Shown: positions 42,959-51,275 of the stretch, in pieces
Position numbering within the stretch: position 1 is the first letter of the stretch
Layout of the letters: the number at the start of each line of letters is the position of its first letter
Source: JBQTGK01 sp052400665
GTDB lineage: Bacteria; Bacteroidota; Bacteroidia; Bacteroidales; Marinifilaceae
Assembly (NCBI GenBank): GCA_052400665.1
Contig: JBQTGK010000002.1
Reading direction: 5' to 3' (one strand)
Length of the DNA stretch: 64,000 bases
Made by a program: the position numbers and the translations under genes
Notes under the pieces: model-generated
What the model was told of the DNA's origin: nothing
Seen by the model: the letters and a program-made list of their open reading frames with translations, nothing else
Database searches by the model: none

Positions 42959-43393
42959 ATGAGATATTATCTTTTACTTGTAGTAATTTTTTTGGTATTC
43001 GGTTTAAACTTGGGGTATTCGCAATGCAGACATTTCGCAAGAACGAATTGTAAGCCTCGATTAGAGAATTTTATTCACGATGGAAATTATAATGCAGTTG
43101 TTCTTAATTTAGGTGAAGAAGTAGAGCTGCACAAGGTGTTTTTTGGGAATCAAAAATATAGGATTGTGCTTTGTCCTGAAGAGCATTTACCAGCTGTTCA
43201 TTTTAAAATTATGAGTATAGATCAGCAAATTATTTACGATAATAAGTCCGACGCTTATTCCGATACTTACGATTTCGAATTGGACGAATCTGCAACACTT
43301 ATAATATCGATTAAATTTGTACAAGAAAATGGGGAAGAGTTCGACAGAAGCATAAGCGGATGTGTGGCGATGCTTTTTGGTTTAGAAATGTAA
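42959..43393 (+). CDS. Small exported protein of unknown function
   Basis: 144 residues from ATG at 42959 (a TTG at 42932 is the only longer start). Signal peptide MRYYLLLVVIFLVFGLNLGY is followed by SQCRHFARTNCKPRLENF with two cysteines that could be bridged. The remainder is beta-rich (KYRIVLCPEEHLPAVHFKI, TYDFELDESATLIISIKF) with a late Cys, suggesting a compact beta-sandwich. No family recognised. It lies directly behind the lipoprotein gene at 42080, likely the same transcript, and ends at a shared terminator with uvrA. Confidence 0.75.
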   Translation: MRYYLLLVVIFLVFGLNLGYSQCRHFARTNCKPRLENFIHDGNYNAVVLNLGEEVELHKVFFGNQKYRIVLCPEEHLPAVHFKIMSIDQQIIYDNKSDAYSDTYDFELDESATLIISIKFVQENGEEFDRSISGCVAMLFGLEM

Positions 43394-43420
43394 AAAAGGA
43401 TTTCCGAAGAAACCCTTTTT
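43393..43420. terminator. Bidirectional terminator
   Basis: AAAAAGGATTT (43393-43403), loop CCGAAG, AAACCCTTTTT (43410-43420); one A-C mismatch in an 11-bp stem. It lies between two convergent genes. Confidence 0.7.
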
Positions 43421-43425
43421 AAATG

Positions 43426-46209
43426 TTATAATTTTTCTTTAAGGTATTTACCAGTAAAAGATTCTTTGCATAAGATTGCTTCCTCGGGAGTTCCTTCAAA
43501 AATAACTTCACCTCCCTTATTTCCACCCTCGGGTCCTAAATCAATTAACCAATCAGCACTTTTAATAATTTCCATATTGTGTTCAATAATAATAAGTGTA
43601 TGGCCTCTGGAAATTAAAGCGTTAAAAGCATCCATTAGTTTATTGATATCATGAAAATGTAAGCCTGTTGTTGGTTCATCGAAAATAAATAAACAAGGTT
43701 CTGCTTTTTCTTTAGCTAAAAAGGAGGCAAGTTTTACACGCTGACTTTCACCACCACTTAAAGTACTCGACGATTGACCTAGTTTTACATATCCCAAACC
43801 AACATCAACAAGAGGTTGAAGGCGCTGAACAATTTTCTTTTCGGTATTTCCTTTCGAGGAGCTAAAGAATTCGGTAGCTTCATTAACAGTCATTTGTAAA
43901 ATATCATGAATGTTTTTTTCTTTGAAGCGTACATCTAGTATTTCATCTTTAAACCGTCTGCCTTTGCAGCTTTCACACTGTAGGTAGATATCGGCCATAA
44001 ATTGCATTTCTACTTTAATAATTCCTTCTCCCTGGCATTCGTCGCATCTGCCGCCATCAATATTAAAAGAGAAGTGGGATGGTTTAAATCCACTGTACTG
44101 AGCCGCTTTTTGATCGGCAAATAGTTTCCGTATTTCGTCGTAAGCTTTAAGATAAGTAACAGGGTTCGATCGCGATGATTTTCCAATAGGATTTTGATCG
44201 ACAAATTCGATATTTTTAATCAAATTAAGATCTCCCTTTATGGCATCGAAATGTCCACTTTTATCAGAATAACCGCCGTAATGTTTTTTTAGTGCCGGAT
44301 ATAAAATCGTTTTTACCAATGATGATTTTCCCGAACCACTTACTCCGGTAATTACGCTCATTATATTTAGCGGAAACTTTATATTTAAGCCTTTAAGGTT
44401 ATTTTCTCGCGCACCGATTATTTCTATATAATTATTCCATTTTTTTCTTTTTTCAGGAATTGGAATAATTTTTTGTCCCGAAATATATTGAGATGTTAAG
44501 CTTTTGTTTGATTTTTTAAGTTGATCTAAAGATCCTTCAAAAACAACTTCTCCACCTAATCTGCCGGCATACGGACCAATATCAATAACATGATCGGCTG
44601 CAAGAATAATATCTTCATCGTGTTCAACTACAATTACTGTATTTCCTAAATCGCGAAGTTGTTTTAATACTTTAATTAAAAGATCGGTATCTCTGGAGTG
44701 TAAGCCTATGCTTGGTTCATCGAGAATGTAAAGAGAACCAACCAGGCTACTACCCAACGAAGTTGCCAGGTTAATACGTTGCGATTCGCCACCAGATAAA
44801 CTGCTGGATAGTCGATTTAAGGTTAAGTAACCCAAGCCAACATCCGATAAGAATTGCAATCTGTTTTTGATATCTACCAGTAAGCGTTTTGCGATTTGAG
44901 CCTCTGTTTCGCTTAATTCGATTTTCAAAAAGAAATTGTTTAATTCACTGATGGGCATAAGTACCAAATCCTGAATGTTTTTATTCTGAATTTTAACATA
45001 GCCAGCTTCTTTTTTTAAGCGGGTTCCTCGGCAATCTGGACAGGTTGTTTTTCCTCTGTATCTGGAAAGCATAACTCTGTACTGAATCTTATATTGCTTT
45101 GCTTCAAGATATTTGAAAAAATCATTTAAGCCTTTAAAATGTTTGTTTCCAGTCCATAGAAGTAGCTTTTGTTCTTCGCTAAGTTCGAAATAGGGACGAT
45201 GAATTGGAAAGTCGAATTTATCGGCAGCATAGATTAATTTATTTTTCCATTCCTGCATTTTTTCACCTTTCCAGCAAACAATAGCATCGTCGTAAATACT
45301 CATTGTTTTATTGGGAATTACCAGATCTTCATCAATCCCTATAATTTTACCAAAACCTTCACATTTTGGGCATGCGCCTATCGGGTTATTAAAACTGAAA
45401 GTATGCATTGTTGGTTCTTCGAAAACAATACCATCGGCTTCAAATTTGTTGGAAAATTGATAGCTTACATCTCTAAAAGAAATGATACATTCTCCTTTTC
45501 CTTCATAAAATGCAGTTTGTAAGGAATCGGCAATTCTATTGCGTGTATCTTCATTATCTGATACTCGAATACGATCAATAACGATATTAATCGAAGCATC
45601 TGTATCTATAAGCTCTGGAGATTCCAGTATATCAAATATTTTTTGAATTTTACCTTCGATTTCAATTCTTGAAAATCCTTGTTGCGATAAAACTTCCAGT
45701 TGTTCAATTTTACTTCGATTGCCATTAATCATTTTTGCCAAAATCATTATGGGCAGATCTTTTTTCTGCTTTAGAATGAATTTAACAACATCGGTAATGG
45801 TGTGTCTTTTAACTAATGCATTTGAAATTGGCGAATAGGTTTTTCCGATACGTGCAAAAAGAAGCTTTAAATAATCATAAATTTCGGTTGACGTTCCAAC
45901 GGTTGATCTTGGGTTGCGTGTATTTACTTTCTGTTCAATTGCAATAGCAGGAGGAATTCCCTTTATAAAATCTACTTCAGGTTTATCAATTCTACCCAAA
46001 AATTGTCTGGCATAAGCCGACAAACTTTCTACATAACGTCTTTGTCCTTCGGCATATAAAGTGTTGAATGCCAAAGATGACTTTCCTGATCCCGATAGAC
46101 CGGTAATAACAATGAATTTATTACGTGGAATTTTTAAATCAATGTTTTTAAGGTTGTGAACCCGAGCACCTTTTATATGAATGTAATCTTCCTTTATTTT
46201 TTTAGTCAT
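43426..46209 (-). CDS. uvrA: Excinuclease ABC subunit UvrA
   Basis: Damage-recognition ATPase of nucleotide excision repair; forms a dimer and loads UvrB. 927 residues, near the usual 940. It begins with KGARVHNLKNIDLKIPRNKFIVITGLSGSGKSSLAFNTLYAEG (first Walker A), carries the zinc modules CPKCEGFGKIIG/CPDCRGTR and CDECQGEG/CESCKGRR, two ABC signatures (SLSGGESQRINLA, TLSGGESQRVKLA) and two Walker B strands (LYILDEPSIGLH, LFIFDEPTTGLH). Complete and undisturbed. A good promoter lies upstream at 46263-46293. Confidence 0.98.
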   Translation of the reverse strand: MTKKIKEDYIHIKGARVHNLKNIDLKIPRNKFIVITGLSGSGKSSLAFNTLYAEGQRRYVESLSAYARQFLGRIDKPEVDFIKGIPPAIAIEQKVNTRNPRSTVGTSTEIYDYLKLLFARIGKTYSPISNALVKRHTITDVVKFILKQKKDLPIMILAKMINGNRSKIEQLEVLSQQGFSRIEIEGKIQKIFDILESPELIDTDASINIVIDRIRVSDNEDTRNRIADSLQTAFYEGKGECIISFRDVSYQFSNKFEADGIVFEEPTMHTFSFNNPIGACPKCEGFGKIIGIDEDLVIPNKTMSIYDDAIVCWKGEKMQEWKNKLIYAADKFDFPIHRPYFELSEEQKLLLWTGNKHFKGLNDFFKYLEAKQYKIQYRVMLSRYRGKTTCPDCRGTRLKKEAGYVKIQNKNIQDLVLMPISELNNFFLKIELSETEAQIAKRLLVDIKNRLQFLSDVGLGYLTLNRLSSSLSGGESQRINLATSLGSSLVGSLYILDEPSIGLHSRDTDLLIKVLKQLRDLGNTVIVVEHDEDIILAADHVIDIGPYAGRLGGEVVFEGSLDQLKKSNKSLTSQYISGQKIIPIPEKRKKWNNYIEIIGARENNLKGLNIKFPLNIMSVITGVSGSGKSSLVKTILYPALKKHYGGYSDKSGHFDAIKGDLNLIKNIEFVDQNPIGKSSRSNPVTYLKAYDEIRKLFADQKAAQYSGFKPSHFSFNIDGGRCDECQGEGIIKVEMQFMADIYLQCESCKGRRFKDEILDVRFKEKNIHDILQMTVNEATEFFSSSKGNTEKKIVQRLQPLVDVGLGYVKLGQSSSTLSGGESQRVKLASFLAKEKAEPCLFIFDEPTTGLHFHDINKLMDAFNALISRGHTLIIIEHNMEIIKSADWLIDLGPEGGNKGGEVIFEGTPEEAILCKESFTGKYLKEKL

Positions 46210-46262
46210 CTTAAAATTTTCTCCGTATCAGTTGTTGGATTAATCTTATAAAATTGAATCCT

Positions 46263-46293
46263 CAAAGTTATTTAACTTCTAAAGATTTTCAAA
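46263..46293 (-). promoter_or_regulatory. uvrA promoter
   Basis: On the minus strand TTTG (46293-46290), 19 bases, TAACTTTG (46270-46263): full match to the Bacteroidota consensus, 54 bp before the uvrA ATG. Confidence 0.65.
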
Positions 46294-46404
46294 TCTCAGG
46301 AAAAATTAGTTTCTTGCATATAGTTATTCAGATTTATAAACCACAATAAATAAAATATTGCTTATCGACTAGATTTTACACTGTTTTATAAATAATAAAT
46401 AGTT

Positions 46405-47001
46405 GTGAATTTGAGAAAAAATAATCCTTCCGATTATGATCTCGTTAAGCAGTATGTGAATGGTAATCAAGATAGTATTGATGTTTTAATTTTAAGACAC
46501 AAAGACAGAGTATATACCTACATCTATCTGATTGTTAAAAATCACCAGCTTACCGAAGATTTATTTCAGGATACCTTTATTAAGGTAATCCGATCGTTGC
46601 GTTTGGGTAAATATAAGGATAACGGAAAATTCCTCGCCTGGGTATTGCGCATTGCACACAATTTAATTATTGATCACTTTAGAAAAGAGAAGCAAAACAA
46701 TACTTTTTCTAAAGATGATTATGAATTGGATATTTTCAATTCTAGTAAATTTTGTGATCAGAATTGCGAAGACGATCTTATTCGTGGGCAGATACATGAT
46801 GATATTAGAAGTTTAGTTGAAGAATTACCTCCCGATCAGCGCGAAGTAGTTATTCTTAGGCATTATAAAGATTTAAGTTTTAAAGAAATTGCCGATCAGA
46901 CAAATGTTAGTATTAATACTGCACTTGGCCGCATGAGATATGCTTTAATAAACATGCGAAAATCAATTGAGGATCGAAATATGAGTTTAACTATTCAATA
47001 G
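46405..47001 (+). CDS. ECF-type RNA polymerase sigma factor (GTG start)
   Basis: 198 residues. Region 2 with LILRHKDRVYTYIYLIVKNHQLTEDLFQDTFIKVIRSL and AWVLRIAHNLIIDHFRKEK, region 4 with ELPPDQREVVILRHYKDLSFKEIADQTNVSINTALGRMRYAL. There is no ATG near the start: the frame has TAA at 46396 and the first candidates are GTG at 46405 and TTG at 46411, so a weak start may limit its translation. No anti-sigma gene (FecR or zinc-type) is next to it; a terminator follows immediately. Target genes are unknown. Confidence 0.92.
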   Translation: MNLRKNNPSDYDLVKQYVNGNQDSIDVLILRHKDRVYTYIYLIVKNHQLTEDLFQDTFIKVIRSLRLGKYKDNGKFLAWVLRIAHNLIIDHFRKEKQNNTFSKDDYELDIFNSSKFCDQNCEDDLIRGQIHDDIRSLVEELPPDQREVVILRHYKDLSFKEIADQTNVSINTALGRMRYALINMRKSIEDRNMSLTIQ

Positions 47002-47021
47002 TTGAATGTTTTATTTTTACT

Positions 47022-47056
47022 AAGCCGGAAAATTTTTTTCGGCTTTTCTTGTTTTA
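47022..47056 (+). terminator. Terminator after the sigma factor gene
   Basis: AAGCCG and CGGCTT arms (about 47022-47027 and 47040-47045) with A-T extension inward, followed by TTCTTGTTTT. Confidence 0.75.
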
Positions 47057-47114
47057 AAATACTAAAACAGAATTGTAGGCGTTTTAAGTTAAAATAACAA
47101 AGATAAAAGTGCCT

Positions 47115-47354
47115 ATGAATGAAATTTATACTCTACTACAAAATGATGGTTTACACTCAATTGATGAAATGATATGTCTCATGGAAAAAGTCAATGACCT
47201 TACTGTTTTTGATTCTAGTGAACTGAATAGTTATTTGGATAGTTTTAAATTAAAACCATCTGATGAGTCTATTAAAAGTTTAAAATTATTTAGTCAATCG
47301 TCGTGTAATGTTAATCTTAAAATCCCTGATATTAGGGAAGTGTTAATGAATTAA
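47115..47354 (+). CDS. Small hypothetical protein
   Basis: 79 residues from ATG at 47115; GTG at 47109 would add two. No signal peptide or membrane helix. Acidic, with helices NEIYTLLQNDGLHSIDEMIC and SSELNSYLDSFKLKPSDESI, one CM pair and one SCN cysteine. It is flanked by terminators on both sides (47022-47056 and 47360-47388), so it is a transcript of its own. I recognise no family. The position directly behind a sigma factor with no other partner makes a regulatory role worth testing, but nothing in the sequence proves it. Confidence 0.6.
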   Translation: MNEIYTLLQNDGLHSIDEMICLMEKVNDLTVFDSSELNSYLDSFKLKPSDESIKSLKLFSQSSCNVNLKIPDIREVLMN

Positions 47355-47359
47355 TAATT

Positions 47360-47388
47360 AATCGGAACATATTTGTTTCGATTTTTTT
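47360..47388 (+). terminator. Terminator after the small hypothetical gene
   Basis: AATCGGAACA (47360-47369) pairs with TGTTTCGATT (47374-47383), one wobble, loop of four, then a T run to 47388. Confidence 0.85.
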
Positions 47389-47456
47389 GTGCATAATCAG
47401 ATTGATTCAGAAAAATATTGTATATTGATATCAAAATGATATTAAAATAAAATAAT

Positions 47457-48311
47457 ATGAGACAAGAAAAATCTTTTTCAGGACTTTCCGGATTTCTAAT
47501 GGTATTTGTAGTCCTTTTATTTTTGCTAGGTGGAATATTTGGCTTGGTTTTAATGAAAAACCCTGTTTTTGCAGTACTGCTAGTTCTCTTTGTGCTTTGT
47601 TTACCTGGTTTTACAGTTGTTAATCCGAACGAATCGGCTGTCTTGGTTTTATTTGGCGCCTATAAAGGAACCTTATTATACAATGGTTTTTTCTGGGTGA
47701 ATCCTTTATTTGTTAAAAAGAAGATATCTTTACGAGCTAGAAATATTGATAGTGATCCAATTAAAGTGAATGATAAAATTGGTAATCCTATTATGATTGG
47801 TGTTGTTTTGGTTTGGAGAGTAAAAGATACATACAAAGCGGCTTTCGATGTAAATGATTATGAGCATTTTGTTTCTATTCAGTCCGAAGCTGCTATTCGG
47901 AATATGGCGGGTTCTTATCCTTACGATAACTTTGAAGATGAACAGGCCGAAATAACGCTTCGTTCGGGAGGGAATGAGGTTAGTGAATTATTGGAGAGTG
48001 AATTAACTGATAGGTTGGCCATTGCAGGAATAGAAGTTATGGAAGCTAGAATTAATTATTTGGCTTATGCTTCGGAAATTGCAGGAGCAATGCTGCGACG
48101 CCAACAGGCTACTGCAGTAGTTGCAGCTCGATTTAAGATTGTTGAAGGAGCTGTAAGTATGGTCGATATGGCACTTGATCAACTTGCCGAAAAAAATATT
48201 GTTGACCTCGACGAAGAGAAGAAAGCTACTATGGTAAGTAATTTAATGGTTGTTCTTTGTTCGGATAAAGATGCTACTCCGGTATTAAATACTGGTAGTT
48301 TGTATCAATAA
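47457..48311 (+). CDS. SPFH-domain (stomatin/prohibitin-like) membrane protein
   Basis: 284 residues. Two hydrophobic segments at about 13-32 and 37-53 form a hairpin or double anchor. The SPFH domain follows: VVNPNESAVLVLFGAYKGTLLYNGFFWVNPLF (start of the band-7 fold), IMIGVVLVWRVKDTYKAAFDVNDY, and EARINYLAYASEIAGAMLRRQQATAVVAA at the end, then a helical tail. Such proteins organise membrane microdomains. The next gene (10 bp gap) encodes a ribbon-helix-helix protein, a pairing I have seen described in other bacteria, so co-function is likely. Confidence 0.92.
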   Translation: MRQEKSFSGLSGFLMVFVVLLFLLGGIFGLVLMKNPVFAVLLVLFVLCLPGFTVVNPNESAVLVLFGAYKGTLLYNGFFWVNPLFVKKKISLRARNIDSDPIKVNDKIGNPIMIGVVLVWRVKDTYKAAFDVNDYEHFVSIQSEAAIRNMAGSYPYDNFEDEQAEITLRSGGNEVSELLESELTDRLAIAGIEVMEARINYLAYASEIAGAMLRRQQATAVVAARFKIVEGAVSMVDMALDQLAEKNIVDLDEEKKATMVSNLMVVLCSDKDATPVLNTGSLYQ

Positions 48312-48321
48312 TAAAATTAAT

Positions 48322-48510
48322 ATGACTAAAAAGAAATCATTTGTTCTGCGTCTTAATCCTGAGATGCATAAAAAGTTGGAAAAATGGGCTGTTGATGAAT
48401 TTCGAAGCACCAATGGACAGATCGAGTGGATTCTGAACAAAGCTCTGAAAGAAGCTGGTAGGTTAGCAAAGAAAGATAATGGAGAGAAAATTATATCTTC
48501 AAAAGAATAA
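48322..48510 (+). CDS. Arc-type ribbon-helix-helix protein
   Basis: 62 residues: a basic start MTKKKSFVLRLNPEMHKKLE (the DNA-contacting strand and first helix), then KWAVDEFRSTNGQIEWILNKALKEAG, as in Arc/MetJ-type repressors. It is the second gene after the SPFH gene, 10 bp apart, and ends at a bidirectional terminator. Not a toxin-antitoxin pair as far as visible, since the partner is a membrane protein with no toxin features. Confidence 0.88.
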   Translation: MTKKKSFVLRLNPEMHKKLEKWAVDEFRSTNGQIEWILNKALKEAGRLAKKDNGEKIISSKE

Positions 48511-48536
48511 AAAAAGCCCTTTACAAGGGCTTTTTT
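48511..48536. terminator. Bidirectional terminator
   Basis: AAAAAGCCCTT (48511-48521) pairs with AAGGGCTTTTT (48525-48535) around a 3-nt loop. Shared by the Arc gene and the convergent YgjV-GNAT gene. Confidence 0.9.
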
Positions 48537-49162
48537 AATGATTTTATCATGATATCTTCGTTTTGCTTTTTTCCAGCTTCGAATCCCATTTTTTCCATAT
48601 ACTTAAAGTCTTTAGATACGCAGTAAACAGAATCAACTTGATATGTTCCTAATATCTTATTAAGTTTTTTGTAGAGATAATTACCAACTTTAAAATCGCG
48701 ATACTGAGGTAAGGCATAATCCAAATCAATTCTGAATTCATTATTTTCCTGGGTACCAATAAAAATTCCTGCAATAGACATATCTCTTAAAATAAATAGG
48801 CTCAGTTGATTTTTTTTCTGTTGAAAATCTGGGAAAAAGGTTGTGATATCTTTAGCATGAAATTCTAACAAATGTTTTAGCAGTTCATCATCTTTTTTTA
48901 TTTCGATAATTTTAAAATCTTCTATTCTGGAATACATCTTACGCAGGTTATACAAATTGGCACAAACAATTAAAAAATTCATGATACCAACAGGTAAAGC
49001 ACCAATCAAAAATCCGTAAGCAGAAAATAAGACAGCACCAGCTAAATTGTACCATCTTAGTTTAACAATAGATGTCATTGTTAAGGATACCAATACCAAA
49101 ACAGAGGCTGCATATCCTATCCATTCCAAAAGGGGAATGCCTAAAAAATTAAATTCCAACAT
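48521..49162 (-). CDS. YgjV-like membrane domain fused to a GNAT-like acetyltransferase domain
   Basis: 213 residues. The first 80 hold three membrane helices (EWIGYAASVLVLVSLTM, WYNLAGAVLFSAYGFLIGAL, GIMNFLIVCANLYNL), the pattern of YgjV-type inner-membrane proteins. After residue 85 comes a cytoplasmic domain with GNAT features: SIAGIFIGTQ strand, DYALPQYRDFKVGNYLYKKL, which resembles the acetyl-CoA loop and helix, and FKYMEKMGFEAG near the end. The CoA-binding loop is not canonical (no clear Q/RxxGxG/A), so activity is uncertain. Role unknown. Confidence 0.75.
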   Translation of the reverse strand: MLEFNFLGIPLLEWIGYAASVLVLVSLTMTSIVKLRWYNLAGAVLFSAYGFLIGALPVGIMNFLIVCANLYNLRKMYSRIEDFKIIEIKKDDELLKHLLEFHAKDITTFFPDFQQKKNQLSLFILRDMSIAGIFIGTQENNEFRIDLDYALPQYRDFKVGNYLYKKLNKILGTYQVDSVYCVSKDFKYMEKMGFEAGKKQNEDIMIKSLKKPL

Positions 49163-49230
49163 AAAGGTTCGATTTAATAGTTAAAAATTAAAAGAGAGAA
49201 ATAAAAAATGGTATGGAATGCTTATTAAAA

Positions 49231-49260
49231 AGTAGAAGCCTTTCGATATCGAAAGGCTTC
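49231..49260 (-). terminator. Terminator after the phosphofructokinase gene
   Basis: 49235-49260 is a perfect 26-base palindrome (GAAGCCTTTCG arm, ATAT centre). On the minus strand TACTTTTT follows. It lies 27 bp behind the stop at 49287. Confidence 0.85.
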
Positions 49261-49286
49261 CCAAATGTACAGAATTTTTTTTGATA

Positions 49287-50489
49287 TTACAGACCAGTCA
49301 TTAAAAACAATGGTTGAAGTTCAAAACTATTATATTTAGGTCGTAATCTGTCTACATTGTAGTAGCGATCTACATCAACAAGTTTTTTTGTGCTGGTAAC
49401 TATATCGATAGGTGCATTATCGTATCTACCATTTCGAAGGGTAATTAATCGTCCATGTATGCCTTTAATAATTAAATCTAAGGCAAGGTTTCCAAATGCC
49501 ATTGGTACAATTGAATCGATGGCATCGGGATCGCCGCAACGAACCATATATCCTAATTTTTGATTGATTACATTAATGGGCTTGGAGTTATTGAATTTTG
49601 GTGATATTATTTTCATTTGTTCAGAAACTCTTTCGCCTATTCCTCCGAGTTTTTTATGACCATAATCATCCATCACAGTATCCTGAAAGATCATTTGCTC
49701 GCCTGAAAAAGCAGCACCTTCTGAAATAAGTACTACCGAATATCGGCTAGGATTAGAGAAGCGATCCTGAATCATTAATTCAGTTAAGCGCTCAACGTCA
49801 AAATCGTACTCTGGAATTAAGCAGCGGTTTGCTGCTCCGGCTAGGGTTGGCAGTATGGCTGTAAAACCTGCGTATCGGCCAAAAACCTCTAAAACCAATA
49901 ATCTTTCATGCGATCCTGCCGATGTTCTTAAACTGTGCGTTAAGGATATTGTTCTGGTGATACATGTACTAAAACCTATACAATAGTCGGTTCCCGGAAC
50001 ATCATTATCCATTGTTTTAGGAATGGCAATAACTTTAAAACCCTCCTGATACAGACGAACTCCGTAACTTAGGGTGTCATCACCGCCAATGGGAATTAGA
50101 AAATCAATATTTAGAAAATCCAGATTGGCAAGTACCTCCTCGGTTAAGTCGTTAATATCTTGATCGTACTTTTCTTTTAGGTGAGTTGGAACTCTTTCCC
50201 GTGAGGTTTTTGATGGGTTTACTCTTGAAGTATGAAGGAATGTTCCTCCGGTTCTTCCAACTTTATTAACAATTTCTTCTGTAAGGATCTCATAATTTTC
50301 AGAATTGTCAGCTTTTTTATCTCTTACAATATCAATAAGACCTCTCCATCCTTTACGGATACCGATTACCTGGTATCCTTCTCTAATGGCTCTAATGGTG
50401 ACAGCGCGAATTGCAGGGTTTAATCCTGGAACATCGCCACCACCAGTTAGTATGCCGATTATTCCTCTACTTGAATTTGATGTTTTCAT
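49287..50489 (-). CDS. pfkA: Phosphofructokinase with PPi-type signatures
   Basis: Phosphorylates fructose 6-phosphate, the key glycolytic step. 400 residues, longer than E. coli PfkA (320). ILTGGGDVPGLNPAIRAV is the phosphoryl-donor loop, NKVGRTGGTFLHTSR a family block, and the catalytic DND lies in PKTMDNDVPGTD. The two positions that separate donors point to pyrophosphate: GGDD at 135-138 (ATP enzymes have Gly at the last position) and Lys158 in PKT (ATP enzymes have Gly). So this is predicted to use PPi and be reversible. Monocistronic, with a strong terminator behind. The gene symbol is a family label; pfp would fit if PPi use is confirmed. Confidence 0.92.
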   Translation of the reverse strand: MKTSNSSRGIIGILTGGGDVPGLNPAIRAVTIRAIREGYQVIGIRKGWRGLIDIVRDKKADNSENYEILTEEIVNKVGRTGGTFLHTSRVNPSKTSRERVPTHLKEKYDQDINDLTEEVLANLDFLNIDFLIPIGGDDTLSYGVRLYQEGFKVIAIPKTMDNDVPGTDYCIGFSTCITRTISLTHSLRTSAGSHERLLVLEVFGRYAGFTAILPTLAGAANRCLIPEYDFDVERLTELMIQDRFSNPSRYSVVLISEGAAFSGEQMIFQDTVMDDYGHKKLGGIGERVSEQMKIISPKFNNSKPINVINQKLGYMVRCGDPDAIDSIVPMAFGNLALDLIIKGIHGRLITLRNGRYDNAPIDIVTSTKKLVDVDRYYNVDRLRPKYNSFELQPLFLMTGL

Positions 50490-50617
50490 GGCAATAAACT
50501 TTAGTGATTAGTAAGAATGTAAAATCACTATAAGTTATCATTTTGATAAGAAAAATTCAAATAGATTTGGAAATATTATGGTAATTGTATCCTGTTGATA
50601 CCCAATTAAGAACAATT

Positions 50618-51274
50618 CTAATTACTAAAGCTATAAGAAAGAATATTAGCTCCCATTTCCAGTGCTTTTCTGTGTTTTAGTTCACTGTCGTTATGAACGG
50701 CTGTATCTTCCCAACCGTCTCCTAAGTCAGTTTCGTAGGTATAGAAACATACCAATCTTCCTTTATGAAAAATACCAAATCCTTGTGGAGCCTTACCGTC
50801 ATGTTCGTGTATTTTGGGTAATCCATTGGGGAAATTATATACCTGATGATAAATTGGATGTGAGTAGGGTAGTTCTACTAATTCCTGATTGGGAAATACC
50901 TTTTTAATTTCTCTTCTAAAATATGCGTTTAAGCCATAATTGTCATCAACATGCAGAAAACCTCCTCCTGTTAAATATTTTCGAAGGTTTATTACTTCCT
51001 GATTGTTTAAAACGATATTTCCATGACCTGTAAGATGAACCAACGGGAATGAGAATAATTCAGGGCTTCCAACTTCTACTGTGGAAGCTTCAGTTTGTAT
51101 CGTTGCAATCTTATTATCGTTACAAAATTTGATAAGGTTAGGCAGTGAACCTGGATTTGCATACCAATCTCCACCTCCATTGTATTTTAGCAGGCCTATT
51201 CTAACGGTAGAGGATTGAGTATAGCTAGCCACAGAATAAAACAAGAGAAGGAATATAAGTATGCATTTTTGCAT
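50618..51274 (-). CDS. DUF4159 family exported protein
   Basis: 218 residues from ATG at 51274; this start leaves 1 bp to the rsmE stop and opens a signal peptide (MQKCILIFLLLFYSVASYTQ). A start eight codons upstream would overlap rsmE. Features of DUF4159: GLLKYNGGGDWYANPGSLPNL, FSFPLVHLTGHGNI, then NLRKYLTGGGFLHVDDNYGL and KRLVCFYTYETDLGDGWED-like text near the end. The fold is related to glutamine-amidotransferase-like domains; function unknown. Coupled to rsmE. Confidence 0.88.
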   Translation of the reverse strand: MQKCILIFLLLFYSVASYTQSSTVRIGLLKYNGGGDWYANPGSLPNLIKFCNDNKIATIQTEASTVEVGSPELFSFPLVHLTGHGNIVLNNQEVINLRKYLTGGGFLHVDDNYGLNAYFRREIKKVFPNQELVELPYSHPIYHQVYNFPNGLPKIHEHDGKAPQGFGIFHKGRLVCFYTYETDLGDGWEDTAVHNDSELKHRKALEMGANILSYSFSN

Positions 51275-51275
51275 T

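Noticed and set aside
48322..48510. Arc-type protein as antitoxin of a toxin-antitoxin pair
   Set aside because: Neighbours are an SPFH membrane protein and a convergent YgjV-GNAT gene; no toxin-like partner is present in the operon.
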